DNA from: PCPOR2b sp965220385
GTDB taxonomy: Bacteria; Poribacteria; WGA-4E; PCPOR2b
Assembly (NCBI GenBank): GCA_965220385.1
Contig: OZ244825.1
Span: 1-64,000, forward strand
Reading direction: 5' to 3'
DNA length: 64,000 nucleotides
Below the pieces are notes generated by a model. The model did not search any database and was not told where the DNA came from. It saw nothing but the letters and a program-made list of their open reading frames with translations. The position numbers and the translations under genes are program-made. Below are positions 7,998 to 16,865 of this stretch, one piece after another. The number at the start of each line of letters is the position of its first letter. Position 1 is the first letter of the stretch.

Positions 7998-9053
7998 CTA
8001 CCAATCCGGGCGGCCCACATAGAGTCCGCGGTTGACCATCGGTAACGGCACGCGCATCCCGCCCAGACGGTCAGACTCAATCATCCCCATCAACATCTCT
8101 TGGCTGCGACGTGCGAGTTGGATCGGTCCCTGCGTTTCCTCTCCGGTATCTAACGCTTCTGCGAGATTCTTAATGCCCATCTCGGTGCCGCTTTCGCGGG
8201 GGACTTCTGGAAAAGGCATCTCCTCTAAGAGGCGCGAGGTGTCCGATGCTTTACGAAATTGGCAGACCATGCCGTTATTAATGGTACGCATTTTGCCCTT
8301 TGTGCCGCACACCTCAAACTCAGGACCGGTGCCCGCTGTGTTGTAACCGTGGACCCCGTTGGAGAAACGGACATAGCCGCCTGCGATGGCGGGATCGGTA
8401 TTGAGACGGTTTCCGTCCCAATCTTCCGGATCGCAGATAATCGAGCCTTGGACGAAATCAATCTCCACATCGCCTGCGAGATATAGCAGCATATCGGCGG
8501 CGTGGGTCAGCCCCCACAACGCAGAGGTGGCACCATATTGGGCGATGACGCACTGGACATCACCGATTTCGCCTGCGTCGATCAGTTCACGCATCTTACG
8601 ATAAAACGGCATGAAGCGTCGCTGAGTCCCGTAGTTGAATTTGGTGCCATTCCTTTCAACGGCATCTACCATCGCGTCGGCTTCCTCCATCGAGCAGCAG
8701 AGTGGCTTTTCGGCGTAGATACCTTTCACACCATTTTCAGCAGCGAAGATCGCGACTTCGGCACGCTGCGGCGGACGGGTGGCAACACAGACGATGTCTG
8801 GCTGTTCCTTTTCAATCATTTCGCGGTAGTCGGTATAGGCGTTTTGGGCGCCATACCGTTGGCGCGCGGCTTCCCCTTTCTCGGCGATTACGTCCGACAC
8901 CGCCACCAGATCCGTGCGATCACACGCTACGGCTGCTGCTGCGTGGGAGTACGGGATCCAGAGAAAACGTTCCGGACGACCTTCCATTTCATCGTCAATT
9001 GTGGCACCCATTCGACCGCATCCAACTAAACAGGCACGATATTGCTTTGCCAT
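7998..9053 (-). CDS. Gfo/Idh/MocA family NAD(P)-dependent oxidoreductase
   Basis: A 351-residue protein with an N-terminal Rossmann fold (GCGRMG, residues 11-16) and the family's EKP motif (115-117, in AEKPLCC) at the active-site junction. A C-terminal alpha/beta substrate domain follows. Members oxidise or reduce sugars, inositols and related polyols. A GGAG site precedes ATG 9053. It lies between hydantoinase B (40 bp upstream) and PhyH (12 bp downstream), all on the minus strand, consistent with one operon. The substrate cannot be read from the sequence. Confidence 0.9.
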   Translation of the reverse strand: MAKQYRACLVGCGRMGATIDDEMEGRPERFLWIPYSHAAAAVACDRTDLVAVSDVIAEKGEAARQRYGAQNAYTDYREMIEKEQPDIVCVATRPPQRAEVAIFAAENGVKGIYAEKPLCCSMEEADAMVDAVERNGTKFNYGTQRRFMPFYRKMRELIDAGEIGDVQCVIAQYGATSALWGLTHAADMLLYLAGDVEIDFVQGSIICDPEDWDGNRLNTDPAIAGGYVRFSNGVHGYNTAGTGPEFEVCGTKGKMRTINNGMVCQFRKASDTSRLLEEMPFPEVPRESGTEMGIKNLAEALDTGEETQGPIQLARRSQEMLMGMIESDRLGGMRVPLPMVNRGLYVGRPDW

Positions 9054-9092
9054 TACGGACTCCTTTCATAGGACAATCTTATGGTTGTAAAA

Positions 9093-10847
9093 TTACTCCA
9101 CTATTCGCAATTGCTGTGTAGCAGCTTCATCTACCTCCCACGTCTGCGGGTTGATGACCACGCCGTAGGCATCACGTGCATGTGCGAGCGTAACTTTTTC
9201 TTCGAGAACGTCTGTTAGCACCGCTTGCGAATCGCGCTCGAGAGGGTTGCCCCACCCACCTGCACCCGCCGCAATGTGACGGAAAACATCACCGCGCTGG
9301 ATAGTCAACGTAGGTTTGGGCGGCAGTTCGGAAGCCTCGCCTTCAGGGTTCAAGATATTTTGTGACGGAGCACCCGCGCCGCCTCCTTGCAGACCGTAGG
9401 GTTGATATTTTGTGCGGTCCGCGCGGATTTGTAGTGTTGCTTCTTCAGCCAGTAAACGAAAGTCTCGGATCAGACTTAGCCCGCCTCGGTAGATCCCCGC
9501 ACCACCTGTATCGGGGAGATAGCTGTAGCTCTCAATCCGAAGTGGCAGTTCGGCTTCCAACACTTCGGCGGGATTGTTGGAAAAGTTGACCACGCTGCTC
9601 GCCACGCCGTCAATCCCATCTTGATTGAAACGTCCTCCCCATGAGCCGTAGAGAAACTCAAGAAACACAAACCCGTGCAGTTCCGTTTTTCCATCCTGCA
9701 CGACGCGTTCGTAACCGCCGATACTGACACCGGTATCGCCTCCGATCTCACAGGCTGGTACTCGGTCGGGCGCTGCTTGGGCGAGTGCGCCGAAGACCAC
9801 ATTCGCGATGCGAAAACCGGTCAAACCGCGTGCAGCGACGGGACCCGGTGCTAACGGATTGATGATCGTGCCCTCTGGTGCTATGACTCTGATTGGGCGG
9901 AAGTAACCGCCATTGTTCGGAACATCTGCTCCCATCAGACAGCGCACACAGGCGTAGGCGGTCGATTGTGTAAATGAGAGTGGACAGTTGATGCCGCCCC
10001 TGACCTGTGGCGATGAGCCTGTGAAATCAACGGTCATGTGGTCGCCGTTAATAGTAATGGTAACCGCAATTGGGATTGGATCTGGGTCAATACCGTCGTC
10101 GTCAAGGTAGTCGGTAAACGAATAAGTGCCATCAGGTAGCGCAGCAATCTCCGCTTTGGCGGTTCGCTCTGCATAGTTGAGCAACTCTGCGAAATAGGCT
10201 GAGAGTTGTGCTACCCCATATTTCTCAAATAACCCCCGTACGCTCTCTTGACCGACATGCAGACACGCCAATTCCGCGCGTAAATCGCCGAGAACCTGAC
10301 GTGGAATGCGTACGTTACGAGCGATGAAGTCAAAGACCGTCTGATTCGCTTCTCCCTCGTCATAAAGCTTAAGCAGTGGGATGCACAAGCCTTCCTGATA
10401 AAGTTCTGTTGCATCACAGCCGTTTCCGCCCGGCGTTTTGCCTCCGATGTCGGTGTGGTGTGCGATGCAAACAACGAAGGCGATGGGGACAGGATCGTCG
10501 AGAAAGATGGGTTTGCACAGATACATATCGGGCAGATGTGACCCGCCTTCGTATGGGTCGTTGGTGATGTAGATGTCGCCGTCACGCATTTGTCCGCCAA
10601 ACTTAGCGATGACCGCCCGCATAAATTCCGGCACAGAACCGAGGTGCAGCGGCAATGTCAAGCCCTGCGCGATCAGCTGCCCTTCTGCGTCACACACGGC
10701 TGCAGACAGATCCATCGCGTTTTTCAGGTTGGATGAATATGCCGTGCGTACCAACGTCAGCGCCATCTCATCTACCAGCGCGTCCAGTGCATTTTTAATC
10801 AGTTCCGATGTAATGGGATCAAGGGAGTTCGTGGTGTCGTTCATCAT
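9093..10847 (-). CDS. Hydantoinase B / oxoprolinase family protein (HyuB-like)
   Basis: A 584-residue protein with the length and conserved blocks of the HyuB subunit. These are DPITSELIKNALDAL at the N terminus, ITNDPYEGGSHLPDM near residue 95, HHTDIGGKTPGG near 130, VDFTGSSPQVRGGINCP near 270, and a Gly-rich C-terminal GAGGWGNP block. HyuB works with HyuA to hydrolyse cyclic imides or 5-oxoproline, or to carboxylate related compounds, in an ATP-dependent way. No HyuA is in the window: the upstream neighbour is a divergent TPR gene. It is the first gene of the HyuB / Gfo / PhyH run. Either of two adjacent ATGs near 10847 could be the start. Confidence 0.9.
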   Translation of the reverse strand: MMNDTTNSLDPITSELIKNALDALVDEMALTLVRTAYSSNLKNAMDLSAAVCDAEGQLIAQGLTLPLHLGSVPEFMRAVIAKFGGQMRDGDIYITNDPYEGGSHLPDMYLCKPIFLDDPVPIAFVVCIAHHTDIGGKTPGGNGCDATELYQEGLCIPLLKLYDEGEANQTVFDFIARNVRIPRQVLGDLRAELACLHVGQESVRGLFEKYGVAQLSAYFAELLNYAERTAKAEIAALPDGTYSFTDYLDDDGIDPDPIPIAVTITINGDHMTVDFTGSSPQVRGGINCPLSFTQSTAYACVRCLMGADVPNNGGYFRPIRVIAPEGTIINPLAPGPVAARGLTGFRIANVVFGALAQAAPDRVPACEIGGDTGVSIGGYERVVQDGKTELHGFVFLEFLYGSWGGRFNQDGIDGVASSVVNFSNNPAEVLEAELPLRIESYSYLPDTGGAGIYRGGLSLIRDFRLLAEEATLQIRADRTKYQPYGLQGGGAGAPSQNILNPEGEASELPPKPTLTIQRGDVFRHIAAGAGGWGNPLERDSQAVLTDVLEEKVTLAHARDAYGVVINPQTWEVDEAATQQLRIVE

Positions 10848-11119
10848 CTGTTCTTTCGATTGTGGATCCGGGATAAGTCTGAGACCTGGTGCGGGTTACC
10901 TACTCCATTGGGATCGGCGATCCAACAGAAACGGGGAATCTTTCTCTATTGACATGCCACCCTGATGGTGCTACACTTTACCGCAAAACCGGAGAAAAAT
11001 CAAGACGAAAATCGGATTGACCGGGGGGAAGTTTCAGTTAGGGCATCATGGAGTTAGTTTTACGGTTTGTTGACGGGTGCCAACCCGTTCAGAACTTTGG
11101 GATATGAGGAGAATTGAGA

Positions 11120-12061
11120 ATGAAATACATCCTTGCAATTTGCCTGATTGGGGCAACTGTTTTTCTCATTTCCTGTCATGATGAGGAAGTGGCAGCACAT
11201 TATAATCGGGGAAATGCCTATCAAGAGGAAGGTAAATTTAATGAAGCGATATTAGCATACAAAAAGGCGATTGAGATTGATTCCGATTTTGCAGAAGCGC
11301 ATTATAATTTGGGCAACGCCTATTATCGCCAAGGGCAGATTGATGAAGCGGAAATGGCGTACAAGAATGCAATCGGTATCCAACCTGATTTTGTGGAGGC
11401 GCGTAACAGTTTAGGACTCGTTTATCGCATAAAAGACAACAATGCGGCTGCGATAGAGGAGCTCAAAGCGGTGATCAGCATTTCTCCGGACAATGTACAA
11501 GCGCATCACAATCTGGGACGCTCCTATATGGAACAGGGTAAATTTGGGGACGCTATTGTTGCCTTTGAGGAGGCGATTCATCTCAATCCGGATAACGCAT
11601 ACGTCTACTACTATCTCGGAAACTGCTACAAAGAACAGCGCAAGTTCGACCAAGCGGTGGATGCGTACAAAAAAGCTGTCGCGATAAGCCCTCACGACGC
11701 TCTATCGCATCATAACATGGGAATCTCACTTTATAATCTGAACCGATTCGACGAAGCTGTAACCCACTTTGAGGCAGCCACCCGCATTAGTCCTACCTTG
11801 GCAAATCTACACAATAACCTGGGAAATGCCTACAAGGCGCAAGGCAGGTCCAGCGAAGCCGTTGATGCGTTTGAGAGGGCGATGCGTGTCAATCCGAGCG
11901 ATGCAATGGCATACTACAATTTGGCAATCATCTATGCCGAACGAGGGGATAATGGAGATGCCGTGACTCAGTACAGGCAGGCGCTCCATCTCGCCCGTAC
12001 CAATCCCGACCTGCAGGAACTTATACCTGAGATAGAAGATCGTATGAGAGAACTGGAATGA
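11120..12061 (+). CDS. TPR-repeat lipoprotein
   Basis: A 313-residue protein starting at ATG 11120, with GAGGAG upstream; an in-frame TTG at 11114 is less likely. The N terminus has a signal peptide ending in the lipobox LISC, so it is probably lipid-anchored. The rest is about eight tetratricopeptide repeats of 34 residues, with the pattern 'AHYNLGNAYxxQGxxDEA'. TPR arrays are protein-interaction scaffolds, and no enzymatic domain is present. It is transcribed divergently from the hydantoinase B gene. A short hairpin (ACGGGT/ACCCGT, 11073-11088) lies in the 270-bp intergenic region and could be a regulator site (inference). Confidence 0.85.
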   Translation: MKYILAICLIGATVFLISCHDEEVAAHYNRGNAYQEEGKFNEAILAYKKAIEIDSDFAEAHYNLGNAYYRQGQIDEAEMAYKNAIGIQPDFVEARNSLGLVYRIKDNNAAAIEELKAVISISPDNVQAHHNLGRSYMEQGKFGDAIVAFEEAIHLNPDNAYVYYYLGNCYKEQRKFDQAVDAYKKAVAISPHDALSHHNMGISLYNLNRFDEAVTHFEAATRISPTLANLHNNLGNAYKAQGRSSEAVDAFERAMRVNPSDAMAYYNLAIIYAERGDNGDAVTQYRQALHLARTNPDLQELIPEIEDRMRELE

Positions 12062-12290
12062 ATAGGTAATAAGTTGCTGCTGACTTCTCTGCGTTCTCGA
12101 ATCGGTTCTAAAAAATAATGCGTAATACGTAAAGCTTATTTAGGACGGGTCAGGTCTATAAAATAGCAATAGTTGTATAGATCGTTCCTTGCCTAATGAC
12201 TCTTCTGGAAACGTGGGGGATGTAAAAAAGAAAAGGTCTGTAGTGACTTCCTTGTGAATGAATCAGCCCTTTGGGGCATCGGAGGAAAAT

Positions 12291-12878
12291 ATGCGTGTTA
12301 TTGTAGTTGGCTGTGAGTACACCGGCGTTACAACTTTAATTGAAGGCATTCTGGACTGGGGACATGAGCGGGATATCAACCATCACCTTGATGATCACTT
12401 TACCATTCCAGACCGGCAACATCTCGCCCCCGAAGATATGGAGACGATGGTTAATCTCTCTCCTGCCCTCAAAGAGCGGTTTCAGCGGATGCAACTTGTT
12501 TATCATATCCGCCTGTTGCACCGTTTTGACCATATCTTGTTGGGTGGTTTCCATATTGAGGAAGCCATCTATGGTCCTCTCTACTACTATCCCGGTGGTG
12601 TAGCGAGTGAGATACGCGAGTACGAGGAAGAGATGCCAAAGAACGCAATCTTGGTGCATTTGACAGCCAGTCCCGAAGTGATTCAAAAGCGCATGGAGAC
12701 AGATCCTCACGAGTATTCCCTCATCAAGAAAGAGGATATTCCGACGCTTCTGGATCGTTTCCAAGAAGAATTCGATGCGTCTCTGATTCCAAACAAGATC
12801 CAGATTGACACCTCTGACTTGGCACCGGAAGGGCTGCTTCAGACTTTTCTAAGCCAATCCGCTCAATTTGCAGAATGA
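12291..12878 (+). CDS. P-loop NTPase/kinase-like protein with degenerate Walker A
   Basis: A 195-residue protein. The start is ATG 12291, with GGAGG 5 nt upstream; a longer frame from 12258 lacks a ribosome site. It begins MRVIVVGCEYTGVTTL, where GCEYTGVTT sits exactly at the P-loop position after the first beta strand, but the invariant Lys of GxxxxGK[ST] is Val. Later segments (HRFDHILLGGFHIEE and NAILVHLTASPEVIQKRM near residue 135) resemble the Walker B and LID regions of nucleotide/deoxynucleoside kinase folds. It may bind but not hydrolyse nucleotide, or be a divergent kinase. It lies between the TPR gene and hflX, not clearly in an operon. Confidence 0.6.
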   Translation: MRVIVVGCEYTGVTTLIEGILDWGHERDINHHLDDHFTIPDRQHLAPEDMETMVNLSPALKERFQRMQLVYHIRLLHRFDHILLGGFHIEEAIYGPLYYYPGGVASEIREYEEEMPKNAILVHLTASPEVIQKRMETDPHEYSLIKKEDIPTLLDRFQEEFDASLIPNKIQIDTSDLAPEGLLQTFLSQSAQFAE

Positions 12879-13047
12879 AACCGCAGCAAGTCAACTTTTA
12901 CCCAGTGCTCCTTTTTGACGCTACACCGCTGCCGCTTTTACGATGCACTTCCTCTCCACCGTCCCGATAAATTGATGAGAAGAATTTCGAAGAAACCCCC
13001 GACATCTGGATTTAACGCATTATATTTGATCGCGGAAAGGAAACGAT

Positions 13048-14394
13048 ATGCACGAAACACAAGACACCATGGCAACTGTCCCAACGCGAGCGTTCCTGGT
13101 TGGGGTCAAGTTGAAAGATGAATTGCAGAGCGACGCTGAAAGTTCGCTGGAAGAGCTGAGACGACTCGCAGAGACGGCGGGGATGGAGGTTCTTGCTGAG
13201 ATCATACAGCCGAAAGAAACACCCGATCCTGCCTATTTCATCGGACGTGGAAAGCTGGAGGAATTGGAGGCGCTGGTCGGTGAACTCAGGGTGGAAGCAG
13301 TAATTTTTGATAACGACCTCACACCGGCACAAACTCGCAATTTAGAAAAGGTCCTTGATATCGTCGTTGTCGATCGGACGAGCCTGATTCTGCAGATCTT
13401 TGCACAACGTGCACAGACCAACGCCGCTAAGTTGCAGGTTGACCTCGCCCAGCTACAATATGCCTTACCGCGTTTGACACGAATGTGGACGCACCTCTCT
13501 CGACTCGGTACGGGCGCGGGCGGTACAGCGGGGGTGGCCGCCGGACGTGCAGGCGGCGCGGTACGTGGACCCGGTGAGACCCAACTTCAGATTGACCGAC
13601 GTTTGGTTCGCACACAAATTTCGCGTGTTAAGAAAGCACTCCAAAAGGTTGAGAAGCATCGGCGGGTTCAGCGCAAGCAGCGTCAGGAGATGATTAATGT
13701 TTCACTTGTCGGCTATACCAACGCAGGGAAATCAACACTCTTTAACGCTTTGACGAGTGAAGATCGGCTGGCTGAAGATAAACTGTTTGCGACGTTAGAT
13801 CCAACCACCCGCTTACTCGATTTGCCGGATAATAAACACGTGCTATTGAGCGATACGGTCGGTTTTCTCAAAAAGCTACCGCACCATCTGGTCGCTTCAT
13901 TTAAAGCAACACTGGAGGAGGTTGCAGAAGCAGATCTGCTGCTCCATATTGTTGATGTAACCCATCCCGAAGCGGAGAGCCAGATCGATGCTGTCGATGA
14001 GGTGCTTAAAGAGTTGGGCGCCTTTGAAAGACCAACGCTTATGCTGTTCAACAAGATTGATCTGCTGGAGGAGGAGGGACATGCCCAGCTATTCCGGAGC
14101 AGATATCCCGATAGCCTCTCAATATCGGCACAGAACGGCGCCGGATTGGAAGCCCTAAAAGACTTGCTCGCTGAACGCTTCTCAACGCACGATGTGGATA
14201 TGTCGCTTGCGCTCTCTTATCAGGATGGAAAGGCGTTAGACTATCTGTACAAGCACGGCGAAGTGTTCGATACGGACTATCAAGGTGAATCAATCGGGGT
14301 CAAAGCGAAGCTCCCACAACGTCACTTGAAGGCTTTAGAACGCCTCACAACGAATTCGACCGCTGTTATACTAGATTCAAAGACTGATTCATAG
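13048..14394 (+). CDS. hflX: Ribosome-associated GTPase HflX
   Basis: A 448-residue protein. The HflX N-terminal domain (PDPAYFIGRGK near 62, then FDNDLTPAQTRNLE near 90) is followed by the Gly-rich segment GTGAGGTAGVAAGR (about 152-165) and GPGETQLQIDRR (about 173-184). The GTPase domain has G1 GYTNAGKS, G3 DTVGF and G4 NKID. HflX binds 50S subunits and splits stalled 70S ribosomes. The ATG at 13048 follows GGAAAGGAAA, a good ribosome site. Its C-terminal extension of about 60 residues after the G domain is usual for the family. It is monocistronic as far as can be seen. Confidence 0.95.
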   Translation: MHETQDTMATVPTRAFLVGVKLKDELQSDAESSLEELRRLAETAGMEVLAEIIQPKETPDPAYFIGRGKLEELEALVGELRVEAVIFDNDLTPAQTRNLEKVLDIVVVDRTSLILQIFAQRAQTNAAKLQVDLAQLQYALPRLTRMWTHLSRLGTGAGGTAGVAAGRAGGAVRGPGETQLQIDRRLVRTQISRVKKALQKVEKHRRVQRKQRQEMINVSLVGYTNAGKSTLFNALTSEDRLAEDKLFATLDPTTRLLDLPDNKHVLLSDTVGFLKKLPHHLVASFKATLEEVAEADLLLHIVDVTHPEAESQIDAVDEVLKELGAFERPTLMLFNKIDLLEEEGHAQLFRSRYPDSLSISAQNGAGLEALKDLLAERFSTHDVDMSLALSYQDGKALDYLYKHGEVFDTDYQGESIGVKAKLPQRHLKALERLTTNSTAVILDSKTDS

Positions 14395-14537
14395 GGGCAA
14401 TTACCAAAAAATCTACTTTATAGAATTTATGCAGCGGTTGTATATCACTGCCAAGCAACCGGTTGCTTTCCATCATTGTCTTCAAAGATGGGCGAATTAA
14501 AACGAAGGAAACAGTGGCAGTGAATCTGCCATAATTG

Positions 14538-14905
14538 TCACGAACCGATAGGAAGGAATCTAATCATATCGGCATATTCATCTGGTTGCACAGCTACCGA
14601 TATTAGTGCTAATTCTTCCGCTGTCTGCCCTATCGACATTCTATCATTCAAGATGAAGATGGTTGGCACATGTCGTCCCGTCACAAGGTGGTCTCGAAGG
14701 TGAATAGGCATTGATCCCCGATTTTCCGTTACCAACGAGAACCCATTCGCCTCGCACCAGAGTAGAATACCCGGGTCAGGCGTACCGCGTGGTGGTGTAC
14801 CAGGATCACCGATACACCAGACAACGGTTTCAGGTTTGTATTGGTGGGTTGCCCCTTCAAGCTAGGGGGCACATGTTCATCGAGGAGGTATTTGCGTGCG
14901 TTCAT
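14538..14905 (-). pseudogene. DUF5615 PIN-like toxin, frameshifted
   Basis: Two overlapping minus-strand frames together give one DUF5615 protein. The first starts at ATG 14905 (MNARKYLLDEHVPPSLK). The second frame contains VVWCIGDPGTPPRG, FSLVTENRGSMP and GRHVPTIFIL, ending at 14538. The switch is at the AAGGGGCA string near 14855; restoring one G would join the two parts as SLKGATHQYKPETVVWC. The family has a PIN-like ribonuclease fold and pairs with DUF433 antitoxins. The start overlaps the end of the DUF433 gene by 29 nt, the usual arrangement. A real inactivating mutation and a homopolymer sequencing error are both possible. Confidence 0.75.
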
Positions 14906-15254
14906 GGCACTTTTGGGTTTCAAAAAAGTTGCGTACGCTTCGGTATTTTTTGCGAATTTCGCGTAATCTGAGCGTTGTTGAATCCGAATTCTTTGCCTGT
15001 TCAACCCGCATCCGGTTTCCGTGTTCGATCCACTCGGTCAGATACTGACTAATCTCCTCCTTATTGTGCAAATAATAGGTGATTGTTGCGTAGGCCTGTT
15101 CCAGTGTTAAGGCGTGGCGGTAGGTTTCTTCAATCTGCTCCGGCGACCAGCCGCGATGAATATAGTCGTAGAGAATCCGTTCAATGCCGACACGCGTTCC
15201 CTTCAGTCGGATGTCGTTTGGTGCCTGAAAGTCAAAGTAATCTTCAAGTTTCAT
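14877..15254 (-). CDS. DUF433 antitoxin of a DUF433/DUF5615 module
   Basis: A 125-residue protein with 'DIRLKGTRVGIERIL' (residues 14-28) and HRGWSPEQIEETY, the two halves of the DUF433 core, then a charged C-terminal tail of about 50 residues likely to contact the toxin. A TTGAGGTAG ribosome site lies before ATG 15254, with a consensus promoter further upstream. Its 3' end overlaps the start of the frameshifted DUF5615 gene, so the two form a toxin-antitoxin operon. If the toxin is truly broken, this antitoxin is a surviving solo partner. Confidence 0.8.
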   Translation of the reverse strand: MKLEDYFDFQAPNDIRLKGTRVGIERILYDYIHRGWSPEQIEETYRHALTLEQAYATITYYLHNKEEISQYLTEWIEHGNRMRVEQAKNSDSTTLRLREIRKKYRSVRNFFETQKCHERTQIPPR

Positions 15255-15295
15255 GATCTACCTCAAATTCTGAAATTGAGATGATATTTAACTAC

Positions 15296-15324
15296 AGATT
15301 ACCTGATGAACTCGGTTTTGTCAA
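15296..15324 (-). promoter_or_regulatory. Sigma-70-type promoter for the DUF433/DUF5615 operon
   Basis: Read on the minus strand: TTGACA (15324-15319), a 17-bp spacer, then TAATCT (15301-15296). The -10 box is about 42 bp before the DUF433 start codon. The -35 is a perfect consensus. Confidence 0.65.
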
Positions 15325-15405
15325 GGGCGCACCTAGTAATCCTTTGCTTCCCTCAAGGGTTGACTTAACGATATGTTCGTAATCAAAAATTTGGTGGTAT
15401 TGAGA

Positions 15406-16047
15406 ATGTTCCAACATCTTTACGGTGATGTCTATTATTGGACCGAACCTCACGGTAAGCCTGAGACGCCTTACGATTGGAACAGCTACGCAATTCGTAT
15501 AGATCAGGCAAACGTTTTGGCGTTGGTGGATCCACTCCCTTTGACCGATACGGAGATCCGACAGATTGAGGCGGTCGGTGCGCCAACCCACATCCTCTTG
15601 ACCTGCAATTGGCATCTCAGAGAAGGGGAGATTTTCCGAGAACGATGGGGCTGTGAAATTTACCTCAACGCCCTCGGATTACCGGAAACGGAGACGACGA
15701 TAGACGGTACTTTTAGGGGTGGCGATCGGTTGTGGGATACTGTCGAAGTGATTGATATTCCCCATTCTGGTTGGACAGAAGAGACCGCATTTTTAGTGGA
15801 GCAGGAGAAGGGGCTTCTCATCGTGGGAGATGCGGCATGTGGCGGACGGGCGGATATTGGTGTCCCGGAGGGTGAGATCAGTATCTTTACCAATCAACTT
15901 GAAGCGATTTCGGATCGTGAAAAAGCGCGAAATTCGTTGATGGGGCTGACGGCATATCCCTTCGACGCTATCTGTTTTGCACACGGTACTCCAATCAGGC
16001 ATCAGGCGAAAGCGGCATTGCAGCGATTTCTCGACACGAACTTGTAA
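15406..16047 (+). CDS. MBL-fold hydrolase-like protein with degenerate metal site
   Basis: A 213-residue protein of metallo-beta-lactamase-like architecture. The order is two N-terminal strands, a 'LADPLPL'-type Asp turn, a motif-II position, then LIVGDAACGG (a GD metal-bridging Asp near residue 140) and a late His in CFAHGTPI near 198. The normal HxHxDH cluster is here TCNWHLREGE, so at least the first His and the Asp are replaced. It may bind one metal or none. I chose ATG 15406, with GGTGG about 10 nt upstream; ATG 15373 is an in-frame alternative with a poor ribosome site. It is followed by a creatininase-family gene 45 bp downstream. Confidence 0.65.
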   Translation: MFQHLYGDVYYWTEPHGKPETPYDWNSYAIRIDQANVLALVDPLPLTDTEIRQIEAVGAPTHILLTCNWHLREGEIFRERWGCEIYLNALGLPETETTIDGTFRGGDRLWDTVEVIDIPHSGWTEETAFLVEQEKGLLIVGDAACGGRADIGVPEGEISIFTNQLEAISDREKARNSLMGLTAYPFDAICFAHGTPIRHQAKAALQRFLDTNL

Positions 16048-16092
16048 AACCACCACATTTCTATGAAGCGAGTGAAGACAAAAGGATTAACG

Positions 16093-16842
16093 ATGCAGCC
16101 AACATGGAGACGCTATCAGGAACTTCGTCCCGACGAACTGGCGGACTGTATTGAAGCAACCCCAATCGCCTTCTGGCCCTTGGGTCTGATCGAACATCAC
16201 GGGTGGCATCTGCCTGTCGGATATGATGGACTTAAAGCGGAACGCATCTGCATTCGGATTGCCGAAAATACGGGCGGAGTCATCCTACCGACGATGTGGT
16301 GGGGCGCAAACGGCGGTCACGGGGATTTTCTCTGGACGCACTATCAGCCGGAGGAAGCGACCGCTTCGATTCTGGTCAATACCACCGAACAATTAATCAA
16401 ATTCGGGTTTCGGGTTATCGTGCTGCTGGCAGGGCACTATCCTTGGCAAGGGATACTGGACAAACATATTCCACCGATCCAACAGGCGCATCCCAACACC
16501 TCTATTTTCTGGGGCACGGAAATGTCGATCTGCGGGGAAGCGGTGAAACTCCACGGCGATCACGCAGCGCGGGAGGAGACCTCCTACGGACTCTGTTTGT
16601 TCCCGGAGTTCATCGATATGAACGCCCTGCATTCGGGTCGGGATGCATCAGCTTGGCCCATGGGCGAAGCGCCTCCGGTCGAGAATCGCCATCCCGGCGT
16701 GTGCTTTGACCCAAACGACCCGCTATTTGGACAGATGGGTGAGGATGCACGGACCGCCTCCGCAGAGAGAGGAGAGGAAGGTATTTCGCGTCTGGTTGCT
16801 CATCTGTTGGAGATCATAGGCTCCTTAGATGAACGGGGGTAG
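16093..16842 (+). CDS. Creatininase-family amidohydrolase
   Basis: A 249-residue protein with the creatininase metal-binding pattern. It has PLGLIEHHGWHLPVGYD (Glu and His of the first metal site plus the Asp), GGHGDF near residue 75, VLLAGHYPWQ near 115, and HGDHAAREETS near 157, which carries the second-site Glu. Members are zinc/manganese hydrolases acting on creatinine, 3-dehydro-4-phosphotetronate-type lactams, or N-formyl and mycofactocin-related amides. I chose ATG 16093 with AAAGGA upstream; ATG 16063 is in frame but lacks a ribosome site. The gene is convergent with the luciferase-like gene that ends 24 bp later on the other strand. Confidence 0.85.
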   Translation: MQPTWRRYQELRPDELADCIEATPIAFWPLGLIEHHGWHLPVGYDGLKAERICIRIAENTGGVILPTMWWGANGGHGDFLWTHYQPEEATASILVNTTEQLIKFGFRVIVLLAGHYPWQGILDKHIPPIQQAHPNTSIFWGTEMSICGEAVKLHGDHAAREETSYGLCLFPEFIDMNALHSGRDASAWPMGEAPPVENRHPGVCFDPNDPLFGQMGEDARTASAERGEEGISRLVAHLLEIIGSLDERG

Positions 16843-16865
16843 GAGTGCAGTTGCAAATGCTTCCC

